A DNA stretch of 64,000 bases, taken from assembly GCA_001586965.3 (NCBI GenBank), contig LUCW03000296.1:23501-87500 (forward strand). Reading direction: 5' to 3'. The position numbers and the translations under genes were made by a program. The notes under the pieces were generated by a model that ran no database searches, had not been told where the DNA came from, and was given only the letters and a program-made list of their open reading frames with translations. Below are positions 21,420-36,200 of this stretch, piece after piece (position 1 is the stretch's first letter; the number at the start of each line of letters is the position of its first letter). The DNA is from Sphaeroforma sirkka (taxonomy: Eukaryota; Opisthokonta; Ichthyosporea; Ichthyophonida).

Positions 21420-21941
21420 CTAGAGTTTGATTTCTAAATTCACCCAGTCTCCATAATCATTCGCGTGTCTACCCACTACTTCCCATCCCTTCTTGTCAAA
21501 AAAAGCGAGCATACCCTTATTGATTGGCCACGTACTCGCAGTGACCTTCTCTAAACCCTTGCTCCTGGCCCAGGCAATGCATCCCTCGTACACCTCATCA
21601 CATACACCCTTTCTCTGCCACTTACTACCTACTATGATTCCCCACTCAGCCCATTTCTCATCCAGATGCATCTCGCGGAACCCAGATGACGCCATACACT
21701 CCCCACTTTCCCTGTGAACAACATCGAAGAAGGCGCCCTTCCCAGCCGAACACTGCGATCGATGAGTGCATCTGCGCCTGCTGAAGGCATCGTTGTCTTT
21801 GGCAAGTGTATACAGAAAAGGAATATATTGGGTCACCTTCTCGTCGAGAAGAAGGTCTCGATTCTCCTGGTCATACGCTTCGATTGGCATGTACAGATCG
21901 AAGCGATCAGTCGCCTGCACGGGCCCAGTTGGTACCGACAT
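21420..21941 (-). CDS. GNAT-family N-acetyltransferase (RimJ/RimL type)
   Basis: 173 codons in one exon. The order of segments is that of the acetyltransferase family that includes RimJ/RimL: an N-terminal strand (DRFDLYMPIEA), a helix-strand region with FFDVVHRESGECMASSGFRE (residues 71-90), the cofactor-binding segment WGIIVGSKWQRKGVCDEVYE (100-119), and a C-terminal helix with KGLEKVTASTWPINKGMLAF (128-147). In the acetyl-CoA loop the usual Q/R-x-x-G-x-G/A reads QRKGVC (109-114), so the last small residue is Cys. Acetyl transfer from acetyl-CoA to an amine is the family role. The substrate cannot be told from sequence. Convergent with the repeat-protein gene. Confidence 0.85.
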   Translation of the reverse strand: MSVPTGPVQATDRFDLYMPIEAYDQENRDLLLDEKVTQYIPFLYTLAKDNDAFSRRRCTHRSQCSAGKGAFFDVVHRESGECMASSGFREMHLDEKWAEWGIIVGSKWQRKGVCDEVYEGCIAWARSKGLEKVTASTWPINKGMLAFFDKKGWEVVGRHANDYGDWVNLEIKL

Positions 21942-22589
21942 ATATGGTATTTTACAGTACTGTATGTGATTACAGATTTGTATATCATGTGTATAAATAT
22001 TATAGTTTGTGCTAGTCCTAGATCTGAAAATACACGGGGGGGATAAAGCAACCAGTTTATATGAGCACTCAATTGCAATGACTCATCGGTTGTATTGTTC
22101 GAAGGTCGCATTTTAATTACCGACGGGGTATTGAAGGGATATTTATATGCCATTATGGCTAACAAATATATATGAGATATAATATGAAATATTTTATATA
22201 GAAATATTTATATCCACAAGACAATGTCTAGCGGATGGCGCCGTTTGAGGCTTTCTTCGAAAAAATCTGTAGCTCTTTTATGTGGCCAGTGAATGTGCAC
22301 AATATTGTACAAATGATAAATCTAAAGCAACGAGTATGTGAACGAACAGTTCGGATAGCCAGAATATCAGTAGCGTATACGACGTCTCAAGTCTATACTA
22401 CTTATCGATATAAGACACGATAAATCTTGTCAACACAGCAGAGATAAAAATGGTGTCAAACGGCGACCTTGATCGGTACGTGTGTCTGCGTGCAAGGGAG
22501 TTGGCGGGCGTTCAAGTATTCAAGCAGTGTAACAAAGTAGTGCTGGTAGTATCTAATGCGGGTTGAAGCACACATTGGAACATCTATAT

Positions 22590-22590
<1 letters not shown>
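21942..22590. other. Intergenic, upstream of the acetyltransferase gene
   Basis: AT-rich, with no recognisable gene. It presumably holds the minus-strand promoter of the acetyltransferase. A TATA-like TATTTATACAC on the minus strand lies around 21992-22002. Confidence 0.4.
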
Positions 22591-24640
<2,050 letters not shown>

Positions 24641-24703
24641 TTTGTATGTATGTATGTATCTTTATTTTGATAGAGTTGATGTCTTACTTAAACTACGCGA
24701 TGG

Positions 24704-27700
24704 ATGCGAATTTATGTCCTTGATGTATGCAGTCAAATAGAAACTCTTCGAAATTGTGAACTGATCCGAGAGGCAGAGGTCAAACTTATCTGTGCGAAGG
24801 CGCGGGAGATATTGGTAGAGGAGAGCAATGTGCAGCAGGTCAGCTCACCCGTAACGGTACGTATACCGACCTATATCTGCTTCTAGTTTGGTGTATGAGT
24901 ATGCAATCCTCAACACTTATGGATACATGGGATTTTGACAACATACTCTTGGTACTGAGTGGTGTTTCATATGCGTTCATGTATTATTTGTTGATAGGCG
25001 AGACACTCCGTATCGAGTCAGCTCACGCCGTAGCCTCACACGAATCGAAAAACACACTTTGTATGTTTGCGCCCATAGTATTTTTGGGCAGCAGATGGTT
25101 TAGCACTGATTTGCGGTCAACTCCTTAATTGCAGCGTTAATTGTAGCGTTAATTGTAGCGTTAATTGTAGCGCTCTTGTGGCTAGTCGGAAGAAATCGAT
25201 AAATTTTTACAACGTTTAGCGTACGAGCTAATCGAGGCATGTGTGCACTCAGTTGTGGAGAAGTATTTCCTGGTGTAGTAGCTTAATTATCAAGATCTTT
25301 GTGCGAAGCTATCTGTGGCGGGTACGTGCTAGGCTTGCATATATGTTGTTATACAAAACTTATGGACGTTATGTTATACAATACTATGGCACGCTTGTCC
25401 TCGCACAAACTAATCCAACACATGTCACTACGTCGTCTATTACTTCTACAACTTCGTATTCGCCATTGTTGACAATACGATAGCTAGCTTACTTCGTCAA
25501 TGGTCATACCTTCTCTACTGTACTAAATTGTCTTCAGTCTCACCTACTATTAAGCACTCCATCATCCGACCTCTTACCTGCAGATCTGTGGGGACGTGCA
25601 CGGTCAGTTCTACGACGTACGTGAACTGTTCAAAGTGGGAGGCGACATTCCCACCACAAACTACCTATTCCTGGGTGATTTCGTAGACCGAGGCTACTTT
25701 TCCGTCGAGACTTTCCTCTTATTATTAGCTCTGAAGGTATGGGGTTTAGGGTTTGGGGTTTAGAGAACCCCAAAACCTGCGGATGGTACCGTAAAACTAT
25801 CGGGCAGATGCGATGATGGGAACATGCCATCTCATGGATAGTGTGCGAATACTGATTGATCTTTCATATTTTGGGACTTTTGTTTGAGGATTGGCGAACA
25901 CCCACGAACACAGTTCCGCACACAGGCAGCTGTATTAACCACACAGGTTCAACCGCGTGCGTGCGTGTATATGCGTGTGTTGTCTGCCAGTTGTGGGGTC
26001 TAACACCCGTTCTTGTGCAATACACAGGTGAGATACCCCGATCGCATCACGCTTATCCGTGGTAACCATGAGAGCAGGCAGATCACCCAAGTGTACGGCT
26101 TCTACGACGAATGTCTGCGCAAATTCGGCAGCGTCAGCGTCTGGCGTTATTGTACTGAGATCTTCGACTATCTCTCTCTATCCGCACTAGTGGATAATAA
26201 GGTACGTATGTACGTGTGTATATATCAATGTGTGTATGTTAGTATGTTTGCGTGTACTGTAATGAGTTCGTCGACCATCTCTCTTTATCCGCCCTAGTGG
26301 ATAATATGGTACGTATGTACGTGTGCATATGCAATGTGTGTTTGTTAGTATGTTTGGTTATATGTACGTAACGATTTTCATCTCTACGCGTGGTTGCATG
26401 TGCATGGAATACATACTTACGCACATTTGCCTTAAGTTTCAATTTCAGTTAATATTTATGTACAAGTGCATGCAAATACATTTCGAAGCACTAGGATCTG
26501 TAGAATACTTGAATTTCACTTATAAGACGAGAGTTATTTTGTACATAGAGATCGGCTGTGTAAAGACTTAGTAGGCTAAGGAATATATATTCAAGTATAT
26601 GTAGCTATGTGCCAATTGTTTACCAAAGATTCTTTTGGCTGGCACGTGCATATATCTGTGAGCTCACATTCTCATCAATCACTCACCCGATTCTTGTAAA
26701 TAGCTATCGATGACCCAATATATATATCAACCATCCGCACTTGCACGAGTATTTTGACCACTTACTCGTCAAACATTCGATTGTACGTACCTTTAAGTCA
26801 CCACCCCTTCCTTATACATGTACTATGTGCATGTATCTTACCATCACCTTCCACTGATACAGGTATTGTGCGTACACGGGGGTCTATCTCCGTCAATCAA
26901 TACGTTGGATCAGATTAGAACTATCGACCGAAAGCAGGAGGTGCCGCACGACGGAGCTATGTGTGACCTCATGTGGTCAGATCCTGAGCAAATGGAGGTG
27001 TGTATGTATGCGTTTGTCAATGTATCTTCATGTTATAGCAAGTCTTAGTATGCTGATATTGTTGTGTTTATATGGTGTACTATTCGACGATGTGCGTAGA
27101 TCTTGAACAAATGGAAGAGTGTGTGTATGTGCGTGCGTCGGCCAATGTATGATCGTGCCTACCTACAATACTTGTTGTTACTTTGAGCTCGTGCGTGGTC
27201 TTATATCACGCGTACGCTTACTTGCCCATGGGTGCGCTTCGCTGGGATTATTGATCTCCTGCGTAGTTGGAAAAGCCCTTGTTTGTCTCATCCGTATTAG
27301 CCCGTTTTATCCCGTTTCGCTTCTTGCCACACACTTTGTGGGTCGACCTATGTAGCGTATCTAGACACGCGTACCTATTCGCCTACCTCATCTTTTCCTG
27401 GTGTTCTGAAGTCAATGGATCACTAATTGCAGCATATCTACACGTACGTATACACCTTCTCTCACTCAGCGGGTCGATTTGGGTAGCTCACCTACCCACT
27501 CATACACAGTCGCTCTCTCGCTCCCTCACTGTGTGTCCGCCCAGTTAGCCAATTCATATATCTATCAGATGTATATCACACCCACACCCACACCCACACC
27601 CACACCCACACCCACACCCACACCCACACCCACACCCACACCCATCAAAGCCGTTCCCTTCTCCTGGCTTCGTCCCATGCAGGGCTGGGGTTTGTCCCCA

Positions 27701-28872
27701 CGTGGTGCCGGTTATCTGTTCGGCGGTGATGTGGTGGCACAATTCAACGCTGCTAATGGTCTCGATCTCATTTGTCGGGCACACCAATTGGTTATGGAGG
27801 GTTACAAGATGATGTTTGACGATAGTATATGCACGGTTTGGTCTGCGCCTAATTACTGTTACAGGTGGGTGCATGCCTGGACTATTTGGAGTGGGTATTG
27901 TATGTCTATGGGAGCGCCCCATTTTTGTCACCATATATCGATGGGGTTGAATGAATTAGCTCGGGCTGGTCTGTGCCGACTGACTGTCCTAAGCGAGCTC
28001 GTGGCTTGAACATGCGGGATGGTGTACAATAAATGTGTGACTTGAAGTAAGATATACTGTATGATTTACATGATATTTGCAATTTGAGTGGCAAGGTTAT
28101 GTATGTATGTATGTGTGTGCGCGTGTATGTATGTGTATGTATGTGTATGTATGTATGTATGTATGTATGTATGTATGTATACATGTATGTATGTATGTAT
28201 GTATGTATGTATGTATGTATGTATATTTGTATGTATTTATGTATGTATATATTTATGATTAAGTTTAGTCCATCTATTATCGCTGATCAATGCACGCGTT
28301 ATAATGTATTCAGGTGCGGAAACGTGGCTTCGATCTTAGAACTAGACGAGAATTTGGTCCGAAAATTCAAAATATTCGAGGTGAGTACCCACGGTTGCAA
28401 ACTACAGTATACACGGCTATTAGGTCTCGGCGCCAATTCAACCCCAAATGCAATACATATTCCTGTTACTAACATTTATGTAACATGATCAGGATTGACT
28501 GTCTACTAGCTCGTTAATGTTTAATGTGTTGTGCAAGGGGCGGGTATTCGTTTATCCCTAATAGAGTGTATACTAGCAACACAGCCGAGCTAAATTACCT
28601 ATCAAAGCCTGTGTTCCTATTTGAGCGTTTACTTATACCTCAACCATTCCTGTAGTCTTAATAGCTCAGCTGCGTATTGGTGTGGTTCAGCATCTCGGAA
28701 TGTGCTCCCTGCACACATGTGGTCAGTCCAATTTCAGTGTAGCACATCTTCACACACACGCCTTAAATTTTTATTGTCAATTTTGCTGCTCCCCCCCCCC
28801 CACACACAGGCGGCTCCTCAAGAAGAGAGAAACTTACCCTCAAAGAAACCCATTGCCGATTATTTCCTCTAA
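24704..28872 (+). CDS. PPP4C: Serine/threonine-protein phosphatase 4 catalytic subunit
   Basis: Exons 24704-24856, 25584-25736, 26028-26201, 26863-26997, 27683-27864, 28314-28380 and 28810-28872, all with GT-AG borders and compatible phases, give 308 residues (the human protein has 307). PPP-family metal and phosphate ligands are present: GDVHG (54-58), GDFVDRG (82-88), RGNHES (113-118), HGG (165-167) and a downstream CRAHQ. The C-terminus is DYFL, whose last Leu is methylated in PP2A/PP4 enzymes. Segments such as [19 protein letters not shown] and [10 protein letters not shown] identify PP4 rather than PP2A or PP6. The enzyme dephosphorylates nuclear and cytoplasmic targets with PP4 regulatory subunits in DNA-damage response and centrosome function. 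The ATG at 24704 follows an in-frame stop and gives the family length. A splice acceptor ATGCAG inside the exon (24727-24732) leaves an upstream first exon possible. Confidence 0.95.
25127..25174. repeat. Four 12-bp tandem repeats in PPP4C intron 1
   Basis: AATTGTAGCGTT repeated four times, the first unit with one C change and the last with a changed final base. Confidence 0.85.
26263..26356 (+). repeat. Duplicate of the PPP4C exon 3 end and its 5' splice site
   Basis: Matches 26156-26250 (last 46 nt of exon 3, the donor GTACGT, and 49 nt of intron) at roughly 85-90% over 94 bp. The donor GTACGT is kept, so it is a potential decoy 5' splice site. The codon before it differs (ATG instead of AAG), and one indel shifts the copied reading frame. 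Confidence 0.85.
27097..27156 (+). repeat. Duplicate of the PPP4C exon 4 end and its 5' splice site
   Basis: Matches 26978-27032 (last ~20 nt of exon 4 plus intron start), including GAACAAATGGAAG against GAGCAAATGGAG. In the copy the G-GT donor context has been changed. Confidence 0.7.
27577..27644. repeat. (CCCACA)n minisatellite in PPP4C intron 4
   Basis: Eleven tandem CCCACA units 38 nt upstream of the exon 5 acceptor. The minus strand (TGTGGG)n has regularly spaced G triplets, so it could form G-quadruplexes. Confidence 0.9.
28096..28250. repeat. (GTAT)n microsatellite in PPP4C intron 5
   Basis: About 150 bp of GTAT units with a few interruptions, ending about 60 nt before the exon 6 acceptor. 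Confidence 0.9.
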
Positions 28873-28877
28873 ATAAA
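28872..28877 (+). terminator. Polyadenylation signal overlapping the PPP4C stop region
   Basis: The last codons read CTC TAA and AATAAA begins at the final A of the stop. If used, the 3' untranslated region would be only about 15-30 nt. Confidence 0.4.
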
Positions 28878-29750
28878 CACATATTTGACATCCAATGTGG
28901 TATTGAGCAAGCAAGCGGGCCTTTTATTAATGATTCGTTTTAAATGAACTTTAGATGCTATTCGATCAATGTCTTCAAAAAAACATGATTTTTTTTAATA
29001 GATATACTTTGGATTCCTTTTATCTATACAAGTGTGCTAACTTGTATAATTTAGAAGGCTAGGCCTAACTTTTCTTTCGATGGGGGTTAAATGCTATGTT
29101 ATTCGAGGGATGACCGAGCTCCCTCTCGAGTGCTATGCTTGCTGAGGCATTTGCTTTAGTCTAAGAGTTACGAATAGATTGTTGAATGGGAGCCTACTTA
29201 TAGTTTCGCTTGGTATGTACTTGCGTACTTGTTTTTTTGAGCCCCTTCCTTCACCTAAAAAGTTGTAATTGAATCTGGGTGAGGCTGAGGGCCGACTAAC
29301 TGAAGCGATTCTTTTCTAAAAAGTGAAAGACACTCATCTATATTAATCCATCGTCACCTTCAGAGTTCAAGTGATTACTATTTAAATACGTACAGTAGTG
29401 TCAACCATCTTGGGAGTCCGATCAACCGTCAATGCCCGTGGATTCAAAATATGTAGAAAGATGTGGAATTAATCTTTTTGGGTGAAATTACAGATAGAAC
29501 AAAAAGAAAAATGTCGAGTACTGTACATTTTATGTTACGTTTGTATATACTGGCACATCTCCAACAAAATTTCCCTTTAATTTGTCATTAAAATAACTCA
29601 CATGAGGAACTGTTCGAGTGAAGAAATCCCCAAGCAAATCAACCAATGGTTTAAAAAGGATAAAAGGGAACGATACATTTACGAATTCGACCATATGTAT
29701 CATAGTATCGTATTTTTTTCTGGGAGAGAGGAGGTGTACCGATAATTAAC
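28878..29750. other. Intergenic between convergent PPP4C and desaturase genes
   Basis: AT-rich, with no open frame that resembles a gene on either strand. Confidence 0.55.
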
Positions 29751-29756
29751 TAAAAC

Positions 29757-29763
29757 TTTATTT
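29757..29763 (-). terminator. Polyadenylation signal of the desaturase gene
   Basis: AATAAA on the minus strand about 135 nt after the stop codon. Confidence 0.5.
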
Positions 29764-29895
29764 TTCGCCCACTAAACCACGTTATGTTGTTCTTAAAACC
29801 TATACCTTGCATTAAGTTACACTGTATTGTTATCAATACCCGAGACCGTCCAGCTAGAGGGTTCAGGGGTTGCCACTCTGCACTCTACTCACAGT

Positions 29896-32800
29896 TCACA
29901 AGCCTTCCATAAACTCGTTGTACACCGCAACCGACCCCAACGCCTTCACCTGGCGGAAGGTCGAGTCCAGATTGCTGAGGATGGTACCGAACTTCTTGTA
30001 GTTCACCCCGTTCTCCTCACACACCTTCTGCACCACGGGCTGTATCTTGCTGTAGTGCGCATGACTCATCCTGGGGAACAAGTGATGCTCAATCTGATAG
30101 TTCAGGCCGCCGTTGGAGATACCAAGCTTCTCTCCGCAGACGTTCGAGGACGACTCGATTTGATGCCTGCAACGCAGAAGCGACGGGAACGGTAAGAGTG
30201 ACAGACAAGGGGCACAAGAAAGTGTGGTAGTGAGGCTCACGGGAGCGTCTAATCGTTGTGCGTATGTGACTGTGTACGTCATTGAGACAAAGTGTATAGA
30301 GACGTATACAAGGTCTAGTACATGTAAGTTTCTTCACCCTCCAAAAAAGGGGTTTGGGTGGGGTCGCTCATGACTCATAGAGGTTGTGAGGCCGATTGAG
30401 CGCTCGTTGGATACAGTCAATTGTTCGACTTGGCGATGAGTTGCCGGAGGCAAATTGTGGACTACAATTAGGACTGTTCTTTCCAGATGGTTGGTCAGTG
30501 GTAGACCACTGATGGGTGAAAATGAGAACAAAACTAGGCTCTCAGATTCAAGCGCAGGTCGATCTACACATGTAGGGCATGTTATATACGAATACTAACG
30601 AGATAAACACATAAAAATTGAAATTTCAGGCCGAAGAAGTTGCTTCGCGTAGCTCACCTAGCCCAATCAATGTTCTTAGCATCCTCCGGCAACGACTTAG
30701 CCCCCACGAAGATGTGCGACAGAATGAAGAAGAAGCCCAGGTACAGAGCAGCAACGGCCATCCACAGGTAGGTGCAGAGGAGCGTGTACCACGAGAAATA
30801 CAGGGCAAACGGTACAACTGGGATGGGAGAGGTTAGGTAGCAAGTATAAGTACAGGCCAGGGGTAGAGTGTGAGGAGGTATGGCTTCTCTGCCGTGCAGT
30901 TGTGCACGTGTGAGTGTGTCGGTGGCGGGCAGTGTTGTGAATCTGTGGGCGTGCTTGAGCCCAGTCAACGGACACACAACACAGAAATAGCTGGGGTGTA
31001 TGACATACGTCCAAGTAATTGTGTTGGTGTGTGGAGATATAAAAATATAAATATAAATGATTGGTATACATGGAGGTTCCAATGAAAAAACCACACTCAA
31101 CAACGTGCACAACAGAATCCCAACACCGTAGAGTGTATAGGTTTTATCCACTTCGACAGTCCTTTAAAGTACATATTCCTGCCTCTCAATAGGATCTGAA
31201 TGAGACAAGCCAGATGCTAGATACGTGATAGCCTATTGAGATATAGTAAATGCCTGATAGACATTCGGCTATCCCAGAGAGTTAAATAATCAGTCGATGT
31301 TTATACCTAGCGAGCCAATATTCAGACTATCTGTCTTAACGTTCTAGAGGAACTATCACAGTCGTATGCGTGAATACAAAAGCCACCAGGATTAGCTATC
31401 GTCTCGGAGAGGTTATATGAACCTGATGTGCAATGCTCAGCAGGAAATACAGGCCTAGGCGAATGCATCCCAATATTATTTTACATACAAATATCAAAGA
31501 AGCGTCAGGGACAGGGCACATGACAATACAAACCAAACATTGCATCGTCCCACCTCCTGTTAGACATACAGTCGTATGTTTTGCATATGAAACCAATCTA
31601 CAGAGTTGCACAGACTGCATACTGAAACATCACTATAAGCCCCGCAAAGACACTGTCAGGTATGTACGAGTGCGAGGAAACAATGACCATGGCCTTCGCT
31701 GGTGACACCCACTGTAGAGTTTCACGAGCTTGTGCGTAGACAACGAGACAATGTGTTGTAATCATAACAGACTGCTTTAAGTTCGCGTACAAACGCTTAC
31801 CGAATTTGCGGATGAAAAAGAAAACACGAAGACCGATAGCGATGTTTCGCTCCTTTCGGTAGCTCTCCGGCAGCTTTTCTCCCTTGTACTTCATCTCAAT
31901 CAGGTCATGCAACCCTAGGAACACCCATTGAAATCCTAAATCAGGACAAATGGCCAGTATGCACCAGTAATGTAAGCCGAAGATATCGCAGAACGGGGCA
32001 TACAGACATCAATACATACGGAAGGTCAACGGGCCGGGCATGAGTTGCAAAGCAAGCGAACGCTAAAGGCGAGTTGTGGTATAAATTCAGACAAAAGAGT
32101 TATCGCATGTATCTAACGCGCCCATACCGAGCAGTTGGATCAACGGCAGGAAGTAGTACTGCTGGATGTGGTGGAATTCCTTGGGCAGAGAATACCGCGA
32201 CAGAGTGATGACTGAGCCGCCCCTATTGGGAAAGAGTCAGGCATCGCAAAGGTTTCAGGGTTTCGATCATAATACTTCAGTGCACAAGGTGACAGCCTAA
32301 GTTGACTGTAAAGTTTGTTGCGCAATACAGCAAGGTGCACTCGGCATAACTTGATAGAGAGTCTCGGGCATACTCCGCATGAGACGCTTACCTTACATCT
32401 GGGTCGTGCTGATGCCTATTGCAGTGTGTATGGTGACCAACAACATGCTGGCGGATCCACAGCATACGCGATCCCCCGATCCAATCCTGGTATGGCGAAA
32501 ATGGCATAGGAGAAGGGGATGTCGGATGCAACACAATAGCAGATCGATGCAATATGAGCGACAGTATACCACTGATTGCATACTCCCTTTTACATGGCCA
32601 ACTCAGACTAGAGCTTCTGGTACCAATTTTTTGACAAAGGCAATGGGACATAGATATCTAAATGACAGCGGTGTAGACTCAACCATACTGAACTGAGTGC
32701 ACGTGCAAACCAAACAGCCAACACAACCTCCAGATGAGCGTTTCATTTAGCAGAGTACACCCAGCGGTGCCCAAGACCAGAAGGCTCGACCCTAACAGCG

Positions 32801-33182
32801 CGTTGTATGCAAAACGATGAACAAATCCGCAGATGCAGAACCACAACAGCTCAGATCCATTCGAAAACACATACCTGAGAGTAACCGAATAATCGATTGA
32901 CCATGGGATTCCTGCTCACGGACCCGTGGTTGGCATCGTGTTGAATATTTAAGCCAATTGCGGCGTACAGCAGACCGGAAACGATCGCCAACGGAATGGT
33001 GGGCCCAGACGCAATCCACAAGTAGTCCGTGTAGAGGGTTGCTGCTAGGATAGCACAGGCTTTGATGTACCTAATCGGACAGGGCGTGAAGCATCAACAT
33101 TAGAATTCGTGTGAACTATTGAAATGCGAGACGGAAAGCGAAGAGGTGATTGTGAGGCTTCCACAAGCATCAGTGTAAGATA

Positions 33183-33271
<89 letters not shown>

Positions 33272-36200
33272 TGATTACGCGCTCCGACAAGAGCATATGG
33301 GATTAGTACTTGTCATATTGGAACTCATCATGTGAATTAATTCAAAATGCCAGTTGAAAATACTGCGATTGCAGCATATATGCAGACGTACTTCCATTCA
33401 TACTTTTATTGTATATGCGTAAGGTAGTGATCCAGATATCAGCTGACAATATTGAGAATCGAAGTATATTGGGTTCAAAATATCTATCACGAGCATAACT
33501 TGAAGCAATAAACTTTTGACGTAGGTAGTAGAGTATTGTATCGCAGCCAATTCGAAAACACAACATATGCGTACGTAATCCACAAATGCATATGCCCGAC
33601 AAAACATGAGATACGATACGTTAATCATAAATTGCTAACAATTAAGCCAAGATCCACAGATCTAAACAGAAAGTGCTACAAATCCCTAGGCATGATTGGC
33701 TTATATAAACCACTTTATCAGCTCATTTGAACCAATTTTCGGCTTAACTACAGCAGACAACTGCCCGAGAGCAGTAGTATATACACACTATTGGAAGACA
33801 ACTGTGGCCTAAAATTGCCAAAACAGAGATAGGCGTGACATACGTCCGCTCTCTCCGCATATCAGAATGGGGAGAGTCAAACATAGCTCGAAACTACGCT
33901 AAAAGAAGCTAAGAAGCGCGATTTAACTAAGCTAACAATCGCATTGAAACTAAGCCAAGAACGGCATAAGAATTAAGCTTAGAAGCGCGATATAATTAAG
34001 CTGACAATCGCATACTAGGCCAAGAACGGCAAAGAAACTAAGCTTAGAAGCGCGATACAACTAAGCTAACAATCGCATTGAAACTAAGCCAAGAACCGCA
34101 TAGAAACTATGTTCAGCATCGTAGATCGGCTCAGATTATACCAAGCGTGCCACAGATCCCACCCTACACACACATACCACGACGGGGGCGCCCACCATTC
34201 TTGCATGGGCATGACCTTGCGCACTGCAGACTTGATCTGCTTCATCAGCGGTGTGTGGTACAGATAGCTGTCATCTCTGGCTACACTGCCCACTTTGTAC
34301 TCGGCCAGGACAGATGGTAGCGATTCGTATTGGTGCAGCATGTAGAAGTGAGGTGTGGCATCCTGTAGGGCGCGTAGAGTGTGTTACAGTGATATTACTA
34401 TATAGTCGATTCGTATTGGTGCAGCATGTAGAAGTGGGGTGTGACATCCTCTAAGGCGCGTAGGGCGTGTTACAGAGATATTACTATATAGTCGATTCGT
34501 ATTGGTGCAGCATGTAGAAGTGAGGTGTGACATCCTGTAAGGCGAGTAGGGAGTGTTACAGTGATATTACTATATAGTAGATTCGTATTGGTGCAGCATG
34601 TCGAAGTGGGGTGTGGCATCCTGTAAGGCGTGTAGGGAGTGTTACAGTGATATTACTATATAGTAGATTCGTATTGGTGCAGCATGTAGAAGTGGGGTGT
34701 GGCATCCTGTAAGGCGCGTAGGAGCGTTACAGTGATATCACTATATAGTAGATCGTATTGGTGCAGCATGTAGAAGTGGGGTGTGGCATCCTGTAAGGCG
34801 CAGGAGCGTTACAGTGATATCACTATATAGTAGATTCGTATTGGTGCAGCATGTAGAAGTGGGGTGTGGCATCCTGTAAGGCGCGTAGGGAGCGTTACAG
34901 TGATATCACTATATAGTAGATTCGTATTGGTGCAACATGTAGAAGTGGGGTGTGGCATCCTGTAAGGCGCGTAGGGAGTGTTACAGTGATATTACTATAT
35001 AGTAGATTCGTATTAGTGCAGCATGTAGAGGTGGGGTGTGGCTAGGGCGCGTAGGGAGTGTTACAGTGATATTAATACATAGTATACGCTTAAAAGCGAA
35101 GAGCATTGGAGAATGGGGTTGCGACACAGTGGTGTCAGCTGCACGCACGGTTAGTTGACTTTGTACTACATAATACCATACATCATTGCACAAACTATAT
35201 ATATATGTATATAGGGCAAGCGATTGTAGCGTCTGCGATGTGATACTCACACAGCCAGAGCTCCATATAGAACACCTCAGTACCATAGCACGGCGAACTG
35301 ATCGAGACGGGGATATACATTATCAAGGATCTTTACTGTGAACCATTTCATGTATACAAAAACACATGGTAACAAATCTGATAATCGGAAGGTGATATGA
35401 AACTGTGGCACAGGGGCGTTGTGTTTGCGATATAGAACACCTGTATTGTGCAGATATATAGGATCTCAGTCGCAACTAGCACAGCATTAAATCCATTCAC
35501 TGATGACACCAAGAAGAACATATATGGCACACGGCCAGCCTGCCTTGAACGCTTTACCATTCATCACAACCCACAGATATCTATCTCCTTCAATCTTTTT
35601 TTCACTTCAACTAACGAATATATTCGTTGATGAGTCTTCGGCAAAAAAAATGATTGTGTGTACAAGCCCTCTCCCAAAATGTAAATGTACTAGGCAATAC
35701 ATCAGCATAACCTCCTAAAATAACAACAAAATCAAGAAAGCACTGAATCTCCCGAGGCAACATTATACGTAAAAAGTATACTGTTCACATTCTTCAAACA
35801 TAAATACGTACCTGTCCGGGAAAGAAGTCCAGAACATCGCCACCAGGATGCTTATCCCTGAAGTTCGTGAGATCATATACACCATCCTCCAAGATGCAGT
35901 ACTTGTCATTGGTGTGGGTGAGGATCTCTTCTCGCGTGAAGTGCTTCATCTTCAGATCACTAAGCTCGGGATCTATTTGTCAATAGCAACATAACACGTG
36001 AGATGGTAATATGTGTTTAGAACTGGACACAGGCGAAGGTGGTGCTAGTGGATAGACCAGGTGAGACTATTGCGAACTTCAAGAATCTCAAAGTTGAGGA
36101 GATTTTGATTGTAGTCTTATATCCGAGGATGCCCAAGTGGGTGCTACTAGTGTATAGCTTGCACGATTTCATTCCGAAACCTTTCCTCAACTGATTGATT

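Noticed and set aside
27479-28009. 176-codon frame at the PPP4C exon 5
   Set aside because: It is exon 5 (27683-27864) read through both neighbouring introns, not a separate gene.
24704-28872. Assignment of the phosphatase as PP2A or PP6
   Set aside because: The N-terminal region, the loop before the C-terminus and the overall length fit PP4 best.
30654-31151. 165-codon minus-strand frame
   Set aside because: Only 30658-30817 is coding, as a desaturase exon; the remainder is intron.
34322-35078. Regular array considered as a CRISPR array
   Set aside because: The units are contiguous 86-bp repeats with no variable spacers and include exon sequence.
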